Assembly (NCBI RefSeq): GCF_000620625.1
Contig: NZ_JIAW01000017.1
Span: 62,001-126,000 of the forward strand
Direction of reading: 5' to 3'
From: Mycobacterium sp. URHB0044
Lineage (GTDB): Bacteria > Actinomycetota > Actinomycetes > Mycobacteriales > Mycobacteriaceae
Length of the DNA: 64,000 nucleotides
The position numbers were made by a program, and so were the translations under genes. Shown here in pieces: positions 43,041 through 50,316 of this stretch (position 1 is its first letter; each line of letters starts with the position of its first letter). Below the pieces are notes generated by a model. The model did no database searches, was not told the origin of the DNA, and was given only the letters and a program-made list of their open reading frames with translations.

Positions 43041-43675
43041 TGCCTTACACGGTCAAGGAGATCTTCTACACCCTTCAGGGGGAGGGGCATCACACAGGCC
43101 GACCAGCAGTGTTCTGCCGTTTCGCCAGTTGCAATTTGTGGACTGGCCGTGAGAGAGACCGGTCGACGGCAATCTGCCAGTTCTGCGATACGGACTTCGT
43201 CGGCACCAATGGCGTTGGCGGAGGGCACTTTCGCAATGCGAGTGATCTGGCCGCAGCGGTAGCGCGAACTTGGCCCGAGGCCGGGCACGCCGACCGTATG
43301 GTCGTGTGCACGGGAGGTGAACCGCTGCTGCAGGTGGACGCCGAACTCGTCAATGCACTGCACAGTGAAGGCTTCTATATCGCGATCGAAACCAACGGGA
43401 CACGTCCGGCGCCCGACGGAATCGACTGGATATGCGTCAGTCCGAAGGTCCGTGCCCCGCTGGTGCTTACGTCAGGTGACGAATTGAAACTGGTGTATCC
43501 GCAGGAGGGCGGGGATCCAGCGCAGTTTGAACACCTTGACTTCCACTCATTTCGGTTGTCCCCGATGGATGGTCCCGCGGTCCGCGAGAACACGGCGGCA
43601 GCCGTTGAGTACTGCCTGAAGCGTCCCAAGTGGCGCCTTAACCTACAAACCCACAAGTTCCTAGGAATCCCATGA
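43040..43675 (+). CDS. queE: 7-carboxy-7-deazaguanine synthase QueE (radical SAM)
   Basis: 211 residues from ATG 43040. It begins PYTVKEIFYTLQGEGHHTGRPAVFCRF as QueE proteins do. The iron-sulphur motif is CNLWTG...AICQFCDTDF, a CX14CX2C spacing instead of the classic CX3CX2C; this longer loop is known from some QueE branches (for example Burkholderia). The SAM-binding VVCTGGEPLLQ and IETNGTRP motifs follow. It converts 6-carboxytetrahydropterin to 7-carboxy-7-deazaguanine. It overlaps the queD start by 4 bases. Confidence 0.92.
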   Translation: MPYTVKEIFYTLQGEGHHTGRPAVFCRFASCNLWTGRERDRSTAICQFCDTDFVGTNGVGGGHFRNASDLAAAVARTWPEAGHADRMVVCTGGEPLLQVDAELVNALHSEGFYIAIETNGTRPAPDGIDWICVSPKVRAPLVLTSGDELKLVYPQEGGDPAQFEHLDFHSFRLSPMDGPAVRENTAAAVEYCLKRPKWRLNLQTHKFLGIP

Positions 43676-44049
43676 CCGATACGATGGAAATCTTCTACGA
43701 GTTCAAATTCGAAGCGGCGCATCGGCTTCCGAACGTGCCGGAGGACCACAAATGCTCGCGATTGCACGGACATTCTTACCAGGTGCAGGTTCATGTGAAG
43801 GGTCCGATCGGGGAGCAGTCGGGTTGGGTCATCGACTTCGGCAACATAAAGGGTGCCTGCAAACCCGTCATCGATCGACTTGATCACTACTACCTCAACG
43901 AGATCGACGGTCTGGAGAACCCGACTAGCGAACGACTCGCCGCGTGGATCTGGCATGAACTCGCGTCGTCGCTACCGATGATGTCCGCTGTCCAGGTTCG
44001 AGAGACGTGTACATCGGGTTGCGTCTATCGCGGACCTAGCGTCGGGTGA
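43672..44049 (+). CDS. queD: 6-carboxytetrahydropterin synthase QueD
   Basis: 125 residues from ATG 43672 (4-base overlap with queE). The PTPS-family zinc triad is present: His in FEAAHRLP, and HGHSY supplying two more. The catalytic Cys is in DHKCSRLHGH, with WVIDFGNIK, DHYYLNE and NPTSERLAAWIW further on. It makes 6-carboxy-5,6,7,8-tetrahydropterin from dihydroneopterin triphosphate. A second Cys pair near the end (ETCTSGC) is noted without assigned role. Length is normal. Confidence 0.93.
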   Translation: MTDTMEIFYEFKFEAAHRLPNVPEDHKCSRLHGHSYQVQVHVKGPIGEQSGWVIDFGNIKGACKPVIDRLDHYYLNEIDGLENPTSERLAAWIWHELASSLPMMSAVQVRETCTSGCVYRGPSVG

Positions 44050-44840
44050 CGATGGACCTGCTTCCCGACGTACAAGGTGCACCGGACACTCGCGGGATCG
44101 ACATCGACGAGGTTGGGGTAGGCAGTCTTCGGTACCCATTGACTTTCGACGACGGTGACATCAAGCAGTCGGGGGTCGCCGAGGTTGAGATGACGGTTGC
44201 GCTGCCGGCAGACCGTCGCGGAACCCACATGAGCCGGATGGTGCAGGCAGTCGAGACACATCTGCGGTTGGTTAACCCCTATGAGCTACACACAGCGTTC
44301 AAGGCGATCACCGGATTGCTCGATGCGACCGATCTACGCATTGCACTCGGCTTGCCCGTGGCGACCTGGGTTGCGTCGCCAGACACGGCAAATGGCGGCT
44401 ACCAAGTCCATGACCTCAGTTTGCAGGGAAGACTTGCCGACGGCAGTTTCCAACTGAAGACGACGATCACGACGGATGTGACTACTCTGTGCCCCTGCAG
44501 CAAGGCGATCAGTGACTACGGCGCACATAATCAGCGGAGCAGGGTGTCCCTGACGGTCGACGGAGAGGATGACGGACCCTATCCCGTTTCAGCCTCGGAT
44601 CTCGTGCAGTTGATACGCGGCGCTGCATCGTGTCCAGTGTTCCCCGTCGTCAAGCGGCCCGATGAGCGCGCCATCACCATGGCGGCCTACGACAACCCGA
44701 AGTTCATTGAGGATCTGATGCGAGATCTAACCCTAAGTTGCCGGGAGTTGGGCCTGCCTCATGAGATCTCAGCGCGCAACATTGAAAGCATTCACAGTCA
44801 CGATGCTGTGGCGAGGCTGAATTGGGTACCGACAGAGTAG
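44046..44840 (+). CDS. folE2: GTP cyclohydrolase FolE2 (type IB)
   Basis: 264 residues from GTG 44046, overlapping queD by 4 bases; ATG 44052 is an alternative. FolE2 signatures are DIDEVGVGSLRYPLTF near the N-terminus, VALPADRRGTHMSRMVQA, TTLCPCSKAISDYGAHNQRS with the metal-binding Cys, and a closing HEISARNIESIHSHDAVA. It converts GTP to dihydroneopterin triphosphate, the entry step of both folate and 7-deazaguanine synthesis. As the last gene of the que operon it makes the island independent of the host enzyme. FolE2 tolerates metals other than zinc (family knowledge). Confidence 0.92.
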   Translation: MTMDLLPDVQGAPDTRGIDIDEVGVGSLRYPLTFDDGDIKQSGVAEVEMTVALPADRRGTHMSRMVQAVETHLRLVNPYELHTAFKAITGLLDATDLRIALGLPVATWVASPDTANGGYQVHDLSLQGRLADGSFQLKTTITTDVTTLCPCSKAISDYGAHNQRSRVSLTVDGEDDGPYPVSASDLVQLIRGAASCPVFPVVKRPDERAITMAAYDNPKFIEDLMRDLTLSCRELGLPHEISARNIESIHSHDAVARLNWVPTE

Positions 44841-44874
44841 TCACGGTCTTCACACTCCGAACTCTTTAGCACGG

Positions 44875-45768
44875 TTACTTCTCATAAATTGCAAAAACGT
44901 TGATATCGGGTTTGGACTTTACGGTCCCTATTGCGCGCACCCCGTAGCTCCATCCGCGTTTGACCACGTTGTAGGCAAAAATTCCTGTGTCTACATTGCC
45001 TCGTCCGACGAGGTGGAGATGGATGGGGCCACCCGGCGTGACCACTCGGTAGTCGATCCAGCGTGGCCGACCGCCAGATCCGATCGTAGTTTCTATCACT
45101 CGAACGACTTTGTTAGCATCCCAACGGTCGCTGAACCATGCCCAATACGCGTCTCGCTGGATTGCGAAGTCGTTCGCGGATGGATTGTCTGGATATCGTA
45201 TGGGAAGCGAGTCCCCATCTTTAATGAATGCTTTGGTGAGTGGCTCGAAGAATGTGATGACTCTGCCGTCGTTGAGTTCGGCCGCGGACGGTAAGAATTG
45301 TGTCCGTTCTGGAAAGTCAATTGCAGCCAATATTCGAGGGCTTCCAATAATGTCTTCGCGGCTCGGAGGTTGCCAGTTCTCGCCAGTGGGGCAGATCCAG
45401 GTTCGGTCGGATGGGAGATTGAGAACGTAATGAAGTCCGAGTTCTACGAGTTGTCTCGTGGGCGAGTCCGTTGGCACTAGTTTGACTGTCCGGCCCGACG
45501 TCTCGTTCGTGCCGTGTTTTTCTGTCAGCTCAGAACCTATTTCGGCCTTCAGCCACGGAAATAGATTTCCCAGTCCGAGGGTGCCTCGCAGTCCAGCGGT
45601 ACGGTCAAGCGAGTTCGCTTGCTGTGCGGTCAACTGGACCTCCGTCTCGTTGTAGGCCGGTCTGAGCACAGCGTCGTACATTGCTCGAATCTGCTCGTCG
45701 TCGATGAAGAGTGGCGCGTCTGCGAGCCACGCGAGCCACTGTTGCCGAGCATCGCTGTCTGCTTCCAC
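44875..45768 (-). CDS. Hypothetical protein of the dpd island
   Basis: 297 residues from ATG 45768; convergent with folE2. I do not recognise a family. The protein is soluble. Its first half is helical (EIQ-type SDARQQWLAWLADAPLF, RAMYDAVLRPAYNETEVQLT), the middle carries TWICPTGENWQPPSREDIIGSPRILAAIDFPER, and the C-terminal third is strand-rich (KVVRVIETTIGSGGRPRWIDYRVVTPGGPIHLHLVGRGN), resembling a beta-barrel or ligand-binding domain. No membrane segment or catalytic motif is evident. Lower GC than the chromosome. Possibly an accessory or effector gene of the modification system, from location alone. Confidence 0.6.
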   Translation of the reverse strand: MEADSDARQQWLAWLADAPLFIDDEQIRAMYDAVLRPAYNETEVQLTAQQANSLDRTAGLRGTLGLGNLFPWLKAEIGSELTEKHGTNETSGRTVKLVPTDSPTRQLVELGLHYVLNLPSDRTWICPTGENWQPPSREDIIGSPRILAAIDFPERTQFLPSAAELNDGRVITFFEPLTKAFIKDGDSLPIRYPDNPSANDFAIQRDAYWAWFSDRWDANKVVRVIETTIGSGGRPRWIDYRVVTPGGPIHLHLVGRGNVDTGIFAYNVVKRGWSYGVRAIGTVKSKPDINVFAIYEK

Positions 45769-46216
45769 AACGCCCTCCTAATTTCCGTATCATTGCTACA
45801 ACCTGGCGGGGTGAAGTCGTCGTGCTGCACGTGCGAGGGACTCATTGCGTTCGAGGTTAGTGACGTAACGTCTCCGACTGTATGTGTTTGCTTGGCAATC
45901 CGTGTGGCGACTCTTTGAGCTCGTCGGTTCCACGCCCTAGCGGCCGACGACTTAGCATCGGTAGCGATCGATCGGCACGAATGCTATAGCCCGGCGGCGC
46001 CGGATATGTCGATAGACCCGGCACTTGGTCGCCTTCACCTGCAGAATGCAGGGGTGCGTGCGCAGTCCATCGTGACTGCCGCAGATTTGGCCGTCGTTCC
46101 AATCGTGGTATCTCGGTAGGTTCGGCCCGCGGCCTCATGCAAATCAGCGACGTCGGCGTACAAGGCGCGCGAGACTATCGTGAAGTGTCCTGCCTGGTCG
46201 GCCGACAATCACCACT
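45769..46216. other. Intergenic, no supported gene
   Basis: 448 bases between two minus-strand genes. Minus-strand frames are open (for example 45857-46138) but their composition is Arg/Pro-rich without a ribosome binding site. No tRNA, hairpin or repeat was recognised. Confidence 0.4.
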
Positions 46217-46777
46217 CTAGACAAGGTCTATTGGATCGACTTGGTAACCCGCGCAAGAGCACTCATCGATACCGCCGTACACCTGACACCCTCCTCGATC
46301 GTGGTCAATCGCGGGGTGAACGCAATCAGAACAACACAAGGTTTCAAACCTACCCGTCTGTGTGCCAGCTTCTGGATGGTGCTCGATCACAGGAATTTCA
46401 GCGATGCGAGCCCGGGTCATGCAGTCGACCGATCCGCGCGATGCTGCACTAATGAATGCAAGACACACGTCGGGCCTGCGATCAACCATCCGTTGATTGC
46501 GTGCGGCGATGTCGGCAATGCCGTCTGTGCGGAGGTCGACTGAATAGCTTTCCTCGAGCGGCCGCATCAACTCTTGGATTTGCGGATCGCAACACGGGCG
46601 ATCGCATGCTGAGTCTTCGAGGTATAGCCATTCATGGGCTAGTGCATCGACGCCTAATGGCATCCCGCCGTGGACGAGGACGAACGGACCGTGGTTAATG
46701 ACCTGCTCCGACAGCGTGCCCCAGACGATGTGGTCATCTGGCCAGCTGCGTGCCCCAGTGACCAAAACGACGCGCAT
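46217..46777 (-). CDS. SLOG/YspA-like (DUF2493) Rossmann protein with Cys-rich tail
   Basis: 186 residues from ATG 46777. The N-terminus MRVVLVTGARSWPDDHIVWG and the following LVHGGMPLGVDALAHEWL are the nucleotide-binding motifs of the YspA/YpsA SLOG superfamily, common in phages and defence-related loci. PDVCLAFISAASRGSVDCMTRARIAEIPVIEH completes the domain. The last 45 residues hold a likely zinc site: TLCCSDCVHPAIDHDRGGCQ and ECSCAGY (C..C.H....H..G.C...C.C), a pattern I associate with actinobacterial and mycobacteriophage small proteins. It marks the right part of the island. Confidence 0.7.
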   Translation of the reverse strand: MRVVLVTGARSWPDDHIVWGTLSEQVINHGPFVLVHGGMPLGVDALAHEWLYLEDSACDRPCCDPQIQELMRPLEESYSVDLRTDGIADIAARNQRMVDRRPDVCLAFISAASRGSVDCMTRARIAEIPVIEHHPEAGTQTGRFETLCCSDCVHPAIDHDRGGCQVYGGIDECSCAGYQVDPIDLV

Positions 46778-46839
46778 GAACAGTCATGGTGGTCTAAGGA
46801 GGGGCTCGCAGCAATAGAGTTTGGCTAATCGCAGGGGCG

Positions 46840-46992
46840 TTACCAAAAGCGTCCGCGTGCTGGCTTGTTGAGATCGTCGAGTGCGGAGTCGTCGCCATGA
46901 TGCCAAGCCTCGACGGCGCGGCACAGCGAATCCCGGTCGTGGCGGCGCTCGTTTCGATTCAACCCACGGCCTTCCCAGCCGGCGTGGCGCAT
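46840..46992 (-). CDS. Possible small protein (50 aa)
   Basis: From ATG 46992 to TAA at 46840-46842: 50 residues starting MRHAGWEGRGLNRNERRHDR and containing SLCRAVEAWHHGDDSALDDL near the end, finishing ARGRFW. The composition is protein-like (balanced charged helix), unlike the Arg/Pro-rich overlapping frame. No strong ribosome binding site is visible, so it is uncertain. Confidence 0.4.
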   Translation of the reverse strand: MRHAGWEGRGLNRNERRHDRDSLCRAVEAWHHGDDSALDDLNKPARGRFW

Positions 46993-47026
46993 CCAGCATG
47001 AGCAGATAGCCGTTCCGGCCAGCCGG

Positions 47027-47503
47027 CTAGCCCGTTCGAGTCACCTGAATCTCGATGTCGTCCGCGCGGGCCGGTGACTTGCCGCTCCCGGCGGTGACGT
47101 GAACGGTGACGGGGCGTCCCGTCACCGCGTCGAGGAAGGACAGCGGTGGGCGTCCGTCCTGCAGATGCTTGTCGCCCCACTGCACCAGCGACATGAATAC
47201 CGGCAGGAGATCCTCGCCCGCCTCGGTCAGGCGATACTCGTCGCGGGCACGCTGGCCTGGCTCGCGGTAGGGGACACGGGTGACGATCCCCGCCGCCTCG
47301 AGTTGCTTGAGCGCGCGCGACACCGCGGGTGCGGAACTCTCGGTCCTCATGACGAAGTCGTCGAAACGCACGGTGCCGAAGAACAATTCGCGAACCGTTT
47401 GAAACGCGACCTTGGTGCTCAGTACCTCGAGCGTGCGCGTCATCGAGCAGGCGTCGCCGATGTCCCACTGCGACCGGTCGCGCAAGTCGGGCTCGAACTC
47501 CAT
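47027..47503 (-). CDS. HxlR-family transcriptional regulator
   Basis: 158 residues from ATG 47503, preceded by CGGAG at good spacing. The winged helix has the HxlR pattern WDIGDACSMTRTLEVLSTKVAFQTVRELFFGTVRFDDF, then SSAPAVSRALKQLEAAGIVTRVPYREPGQRARDEYRLTEAGEDLLPVF. A C-terminal ~45-residue extension is strand-rich (RPVTVHVTAGSG, DIEIQVTRTG). It is divergent from the carbonic anhydrase operon, and an inverted repeat between them is the likely operator, so it probably represses that operon and itself. Confidence 0.85.
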   Translation of the reverse strand: MEFEPDLRDRSQWDIGDACSMTRTLEVLSTKVAFQTVRELFFGTVRFDDFVMRTESSAPAVSRALKQLEAAGIVTRVPYREPGQRARDEYRLTEAGEDLLPVFMSLVQWGDKHLQDGRPPLSFLDAVTGRPVTVHVTAGSGKSPARADDIEIQVTRTG

Positions 47504-47531
47504 GGTCCACTCCGTTCTGAATAACGCTTGC

Positions 47532-47582
47532 ATTAGTCAGCATAGCATGCTTGCATGGAGATGACTAACGAAAACGTTAGTC
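47532..47582. promoter_or_regulatory. HxlR-type operator region
   Basis: A perfect inverted repeat GACTAACG-AAAA-CGTTAGTC lies at 47563-47582, 25 bases before the carbonic anhydrase ATG. A further TTAGTC half-site is at 47533-47538, on the regulator side. Half-sites of this kind are expected for an HxlR regulator acting on both divergent genes. Confidence 0.7.
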
Positions 47583-47606
47583 AGATATCCAGTCGAAAGG
47601 ACCGCC

Positions 47607-48140
47607 ATGACCATGGTCGACACCCTCGCCGAACGCAACGACGACTTCGCCCGAACCCGATTCAGCCCGGGGCTGCCCATGCTTCCCCGACTGCGAACGC
47701 TCGTCGTGGGCTGCGTCGACCCACGCGTCGATCCCGCGCACGTGCTCGGCCTCGAGACCGGCGACGCCGCCGTCATCCGCAACGTCGGCGGCCGCGTCAC
47801 CCCCGACGTCCTCGCCGGGCTCGCCTTGCTGGGCAGGCTCGCCAGATCCCTGGTCGGCGACGCCGCACCCATCATCGACCTGATAGTCATGCAGCACAGC
47901 GACTGTGGCATCACGCGCCTGCAAGATCCGCCAGACCTACTGGCCGCCTACTTCCACGTCGACCCCACGGCCCTTGCCGACAAGCACGTCGCCGACCCGC
48001 GTGCGGCCGTCGCATCCGACATCGCCATCCTGCAGAGCGTTCCGCAACTCGCCGCAGCCTTTCGGCTCACCGGCGTCGTCTACGACGTCGACACCGGCCG
48101 AATCGACATCGTCCACTCCGAAGTGAAGGAACCAGCATGA
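47607..48140 (+). CDS. Beta-carbonic anhydrase family protein
   Basis: 177 residues from ATG 47607 with AAAGGA upstream. Zinc ligands of the beta class are visible: Cys36 in VVGCVDPRVDP (with the Asp38/Arg40 dyad), His97 and Cys100 in VMQHSDCGIT. VIRNVGGRVTPDVLAGLALL follows the first motif. It is shorter than housekeeping enzymes and belongs to the divergent beta-class group seen next to redox genes in actinobacteria. It should interconvert CO2 and bicarbonate, but family members with other roles exist. Stop overlaps the next start (ATGA). Confidence 0.85.
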   Translation: MTMVDTLAERNDDFARTRFSPGLPMLPRLRTLVVGCVDPRVDPAHVLGLETGDAAVIRNVGGRVTPDVLAGLALLGRLARSLVGDAAPIIDLIVMQHSDCGITRLQDPPDLLAAYFHVDPTALADKHVADPRAAVASDIAILQSVPQLAAAFRLTGVVYDVDTGRIDIVHSEVKEPA

Positions 48141-49051
48141 GCACCAACGACCTCTACCTCATCACCGCGGCCACTGGAAAGACCGGGGCCAACGCCGTGC
48201 GAATACTGCGCGAGGACGGCCAGCGGGTGCGGGCGCTCGTCCACACCCACGATGCCCGCGCCGAGGCGCTGGCGGAGCTGGGCGCCGAGATCGTCACCGG
48301 CGACCTGCTCGACTTCGCTTCGGTGAGTTCGGCATTGGCCGGCGTCACCGCGGCCTACTTCTGCTATCCCATCGTCCCCGGTCTCCTGGACGCCACCGCC
48401 ATCTTCGCCCAGGCGGCCACCGAGGCCGGCGTGACGGCCGTAGTCAACATGTCCCAGATCAGCGCTCGGCGAGACGCGAAAAGCCATGCCGCGCAGAATC
48501 ACTGGCTCAGCGAGCGGCTGTTGGACCGCTCGGCCTTCGCCACCGCACACCTGCGACCCACGTTCTTCGCCGAATGGCTGGCGTGGCAGTGGTCGCGCGA
48601 CGACGACGGCGGAGTGTTCCGGCTGCCCTTCGCGGACGGTCGACACGCACCCATCACCGCGGTCGATCAGGCCCGCGTGATCGCCGCCATCCTGCGAAAC
48701 CCCAAGCCTCACGACCGGCAGATCTATCCGCTCTACGGCCCGACCGAACTCGACCATGACGGCATCGCCGCGAAGGTCGCGGCGGTGCTCGGCTTCCCGG
48801 TCCGCTACGAACCCGTCGACATCGACGCGTTCGCCGACGTGCTCCGCGTGGAAGGCCACGGTGACTACTTCGTTCAGCACATCACCAATGTGGCGCAGGA
48901 CTACCGTGACGGCATCTTCGCTGGAACCAACAACCTCGTCGAGGTGATCACCGGAACTCCAGCGCTGACCGTGGAGCAGTTCGCCGCAGCCAACCGCGAC
49001 ACCTTCATGACCGCCGGACAGGCACCGGCGTGGGAGAAGGTGCGTGCGTAG
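48137..49051 (+). CDS. NmrA-like NAD(P)-binding oxidoreductase
   Basis: 304 residues from ATG 48137, overlapping the carbonic anhydrase stop by 4 bases. The Rossmann motif is LYLITAATGKTGANAVRILR at the N-terminus; AYFCYPIVPGLLDATAIFAQAA and VVNMSQISARRDAKSHAAQNHWLSERLL follow, the atypical SDR (NmrA/QOR2-like) layout. The C-terminal part has TFFAEWLAWQW and the substrate-binding region EGHGDYFVQHITNVAQDY. It probably reduces quinones or aldehydes, or senses NADP(H). Regulated together with carbonic anhydrase by the adjacent HxlR protein. Confidence 0.85.
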   Translation: MSTNDLYLITAATGKTGANAVRILREDGQRVRALVHTHDARAEALAELGAEIVTGDLLDFASVSSALAGVTAAYFCYPIVPGLLDATAIFAQAATEAGVTAVVNMSQISARRDAKSHAAQNHWLSERLLDRSAFATAHLRPTFFAEWLAWQWSRDDDGGVFRLPFADGRHAPITAVDQARVIAAILRNPKPHDRQIYPLYGPTELDHDGIAAKVAAVLGFPVRYEPVDIDAFADVLRVEGHGDYFVQHITNVAQDYRDGIFAGTNNLVEVITGTPALTVEQFAAANRDTFMTAGQAPAWEKVRA

Positions 49052-49063
49052 CCCGCTGACCCG

Positions 49064-49081
49064 GCCCACGAAAACGTGGGC
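49064..49081 (+). terminator. Hairpin after the carbonic anhydrase operon
   Basis: GCCCACG (49064-49070), loop AAAA, CGTGGGC (49075-49081): a 7-bp perfect stem 12 bases after the stop, without a U-tract. Confidence 0.5.
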
Positions 49082-49269
49082 TGCGTTGCATCGGTCCGTG
49101 GACAAGGCTGGAGTGCGCGCTTGATGTATTGATGGGGCGCTAGTTCTCGTCAATCCGGCACCATGGTGAAGCGCGAATCACTCGGGGGCGCACCGATGTG
49201 CGCGCCGATCTGGCGTGCTGGCGCCCTCTCACTAGACGCCAACCGATCCCCGCGTTGGACGTCGTGGCA

Positions 49270-49653
49270 CTACTCGGCGCGCAGTTCATTCGCCACTGCC
49301 CGGCCTGCTTCAGTCAGGCCGAGCCAGATCGAGTAGTCCCACGATGCCGTCTCGGTGTAGTGGTCGACGAAGCGCTCATGGAGACGATCCATGGCCACAT
49401 CGGTCGGCTCCCACGCGGGAAACGTTCCGTCGGGCCCAGGCAACTCGCCGATCTGCACGAGCCCGTCATCGAGCAGTGAGTGAACGGTCCTGAGTGTTAA
49501 GTCCTGGCGGTCTTTGGCGGTGTCGGCCAGGTGGAAGTGGGAAACAATCTGCTGGACCTCCGCGAGCGAGACCCAATCAGACAATCCGCTAGTTAGTAAC
49601 TCCGCGCGTAACCGCTCGTCGGAGTTCTGGTCGCGCTGCGCGTCGTGTGTCAT
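49270..49653 (-). CDS. Hypothetical protein
   Basis: 127 residues. ATG 49653 is chosen because GAGGA lies 7 bases upstream; several ATGs further out lack one. The protein is soluble and helical, with DWVSLAEVQQIVSHFHLADTAKDRQDLTLRTVHSLLDDGLVQIGEL, which has the shape of a winged-helix (helix, then strand wing), and a C-terminal DYSIWLGLTEAGRAVANEL. A DNA-binding or wHTH role is possible but not proven; no family name can be given. Confidence 0.65.
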   Translation of the reverse strand: MTHDAQRDQNSDERLRAELLTSGLSDWVSLAEVQQIVSHFHLADTAKDRQDLTLRTVHSLLDDGLVQIGELPGPDGTFPAWEPTDVAMDRLHERFVDHYTETASWDYSIWLGLTEAGRAVANELRAE

Positions 49654-49801
49654 CGAGCCGTCCTCTGTCATTCGTTCGAGCCACCGTTCCATCCGGTATG
49701 CCATCGCCAATCACTGGCAGGTCGGGTCCAGATGCGTCAGATCCGGGAGGGTCTACGTAGAACTTCCGCACCATCGCCAACGCTCGAGTACTTGGAGTCG
49801 C

Positions 49802-50173
49802 ATGACCATAATCCGCGTAGAACTTGCTCCAGAGTTCAAAGGAGAAGACGTGGTGTTGCTGGCCATGGATGGCGCCGGGGTGACCACTTTTATCAGCGCG
49901 CTCAGAGACGCCGAACAGCGAGGGTCAGCTGAACTGGAACACGGCGGGCTGACCCATGAATTCGTCATCCAGGCGGGCGCAGCCGATATTGAACTCGGCG
50001 AAGACCGCGTGGTGTGGCGACTGGACCACGCCAAGGCGGTTGAAATCGTTGAGGACTTGACGGCGATGAGTCGCAACGACGTACCCGGCCACGATTACGT
50101 CGACATAGCGACGCCGACCGAGACGCTCGTTCTCTCGCGCGACGAGTACGTGCGCGTACTTCCTCCGCCATAA
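49802..50173 (+). CDS. Hypothetical protein, conserved-looking
   Basis: 123 residues from ATG 49802. It is a soluble alpha/beta protein: TIIRVELAPEFKGEDVVLLAMDGAGVTTFISALRDAEQ at the start, HGGLTHEFVIQAGAADIELGEDRVVWRLDHAKAVEIVEDLTAM in the middle, and a polar tail DYVDIATPTETLVLSRDEY. It may belong to a small actinobacterial family; I cannot name one. Codon use is normal for the host. It is divergent from the previous gene. Confidence 0.65.
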   Translation: MTIIRVELAPEFKGEDVVLLAMDGAGVTTFISALRDAEQRGSAELEHGGLTHEFVIQAGAADIELGEDRVVWRLDHAKAVEIVEDLTAMSRNDVPGHDYVDIATPTETLVLSRDEYVRVLPPP

Positions 50174-50316
50174 GTGCCGCAGAACCGCGACTCAGAGTGG
50201 TCGACGCGCTGGCATCGAGCTACAAACCGAAGGTCGTCACGCTCCGACCACACGTCGTTCACCCCACTTGCTGATTCCCGTCCGAGTTTGGCGCACGAAT
50301 CCGGCACCATGGTGAT

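Noticed and set aside
33600..46800. tRNA gene, integrase or att repeats as borders of the island
   Set aside because: I looked for these at both edges and saw none, so the mechanism of acquisition cannot be stated.
47555..48136. An N-terminal extension of the NmrA-like protein
   Set aside because: It is Arg/Pro-rich shadow sequence over the carbonic anhydrase gene; the real start is ATG 48137, which overlaps that gene's stop.
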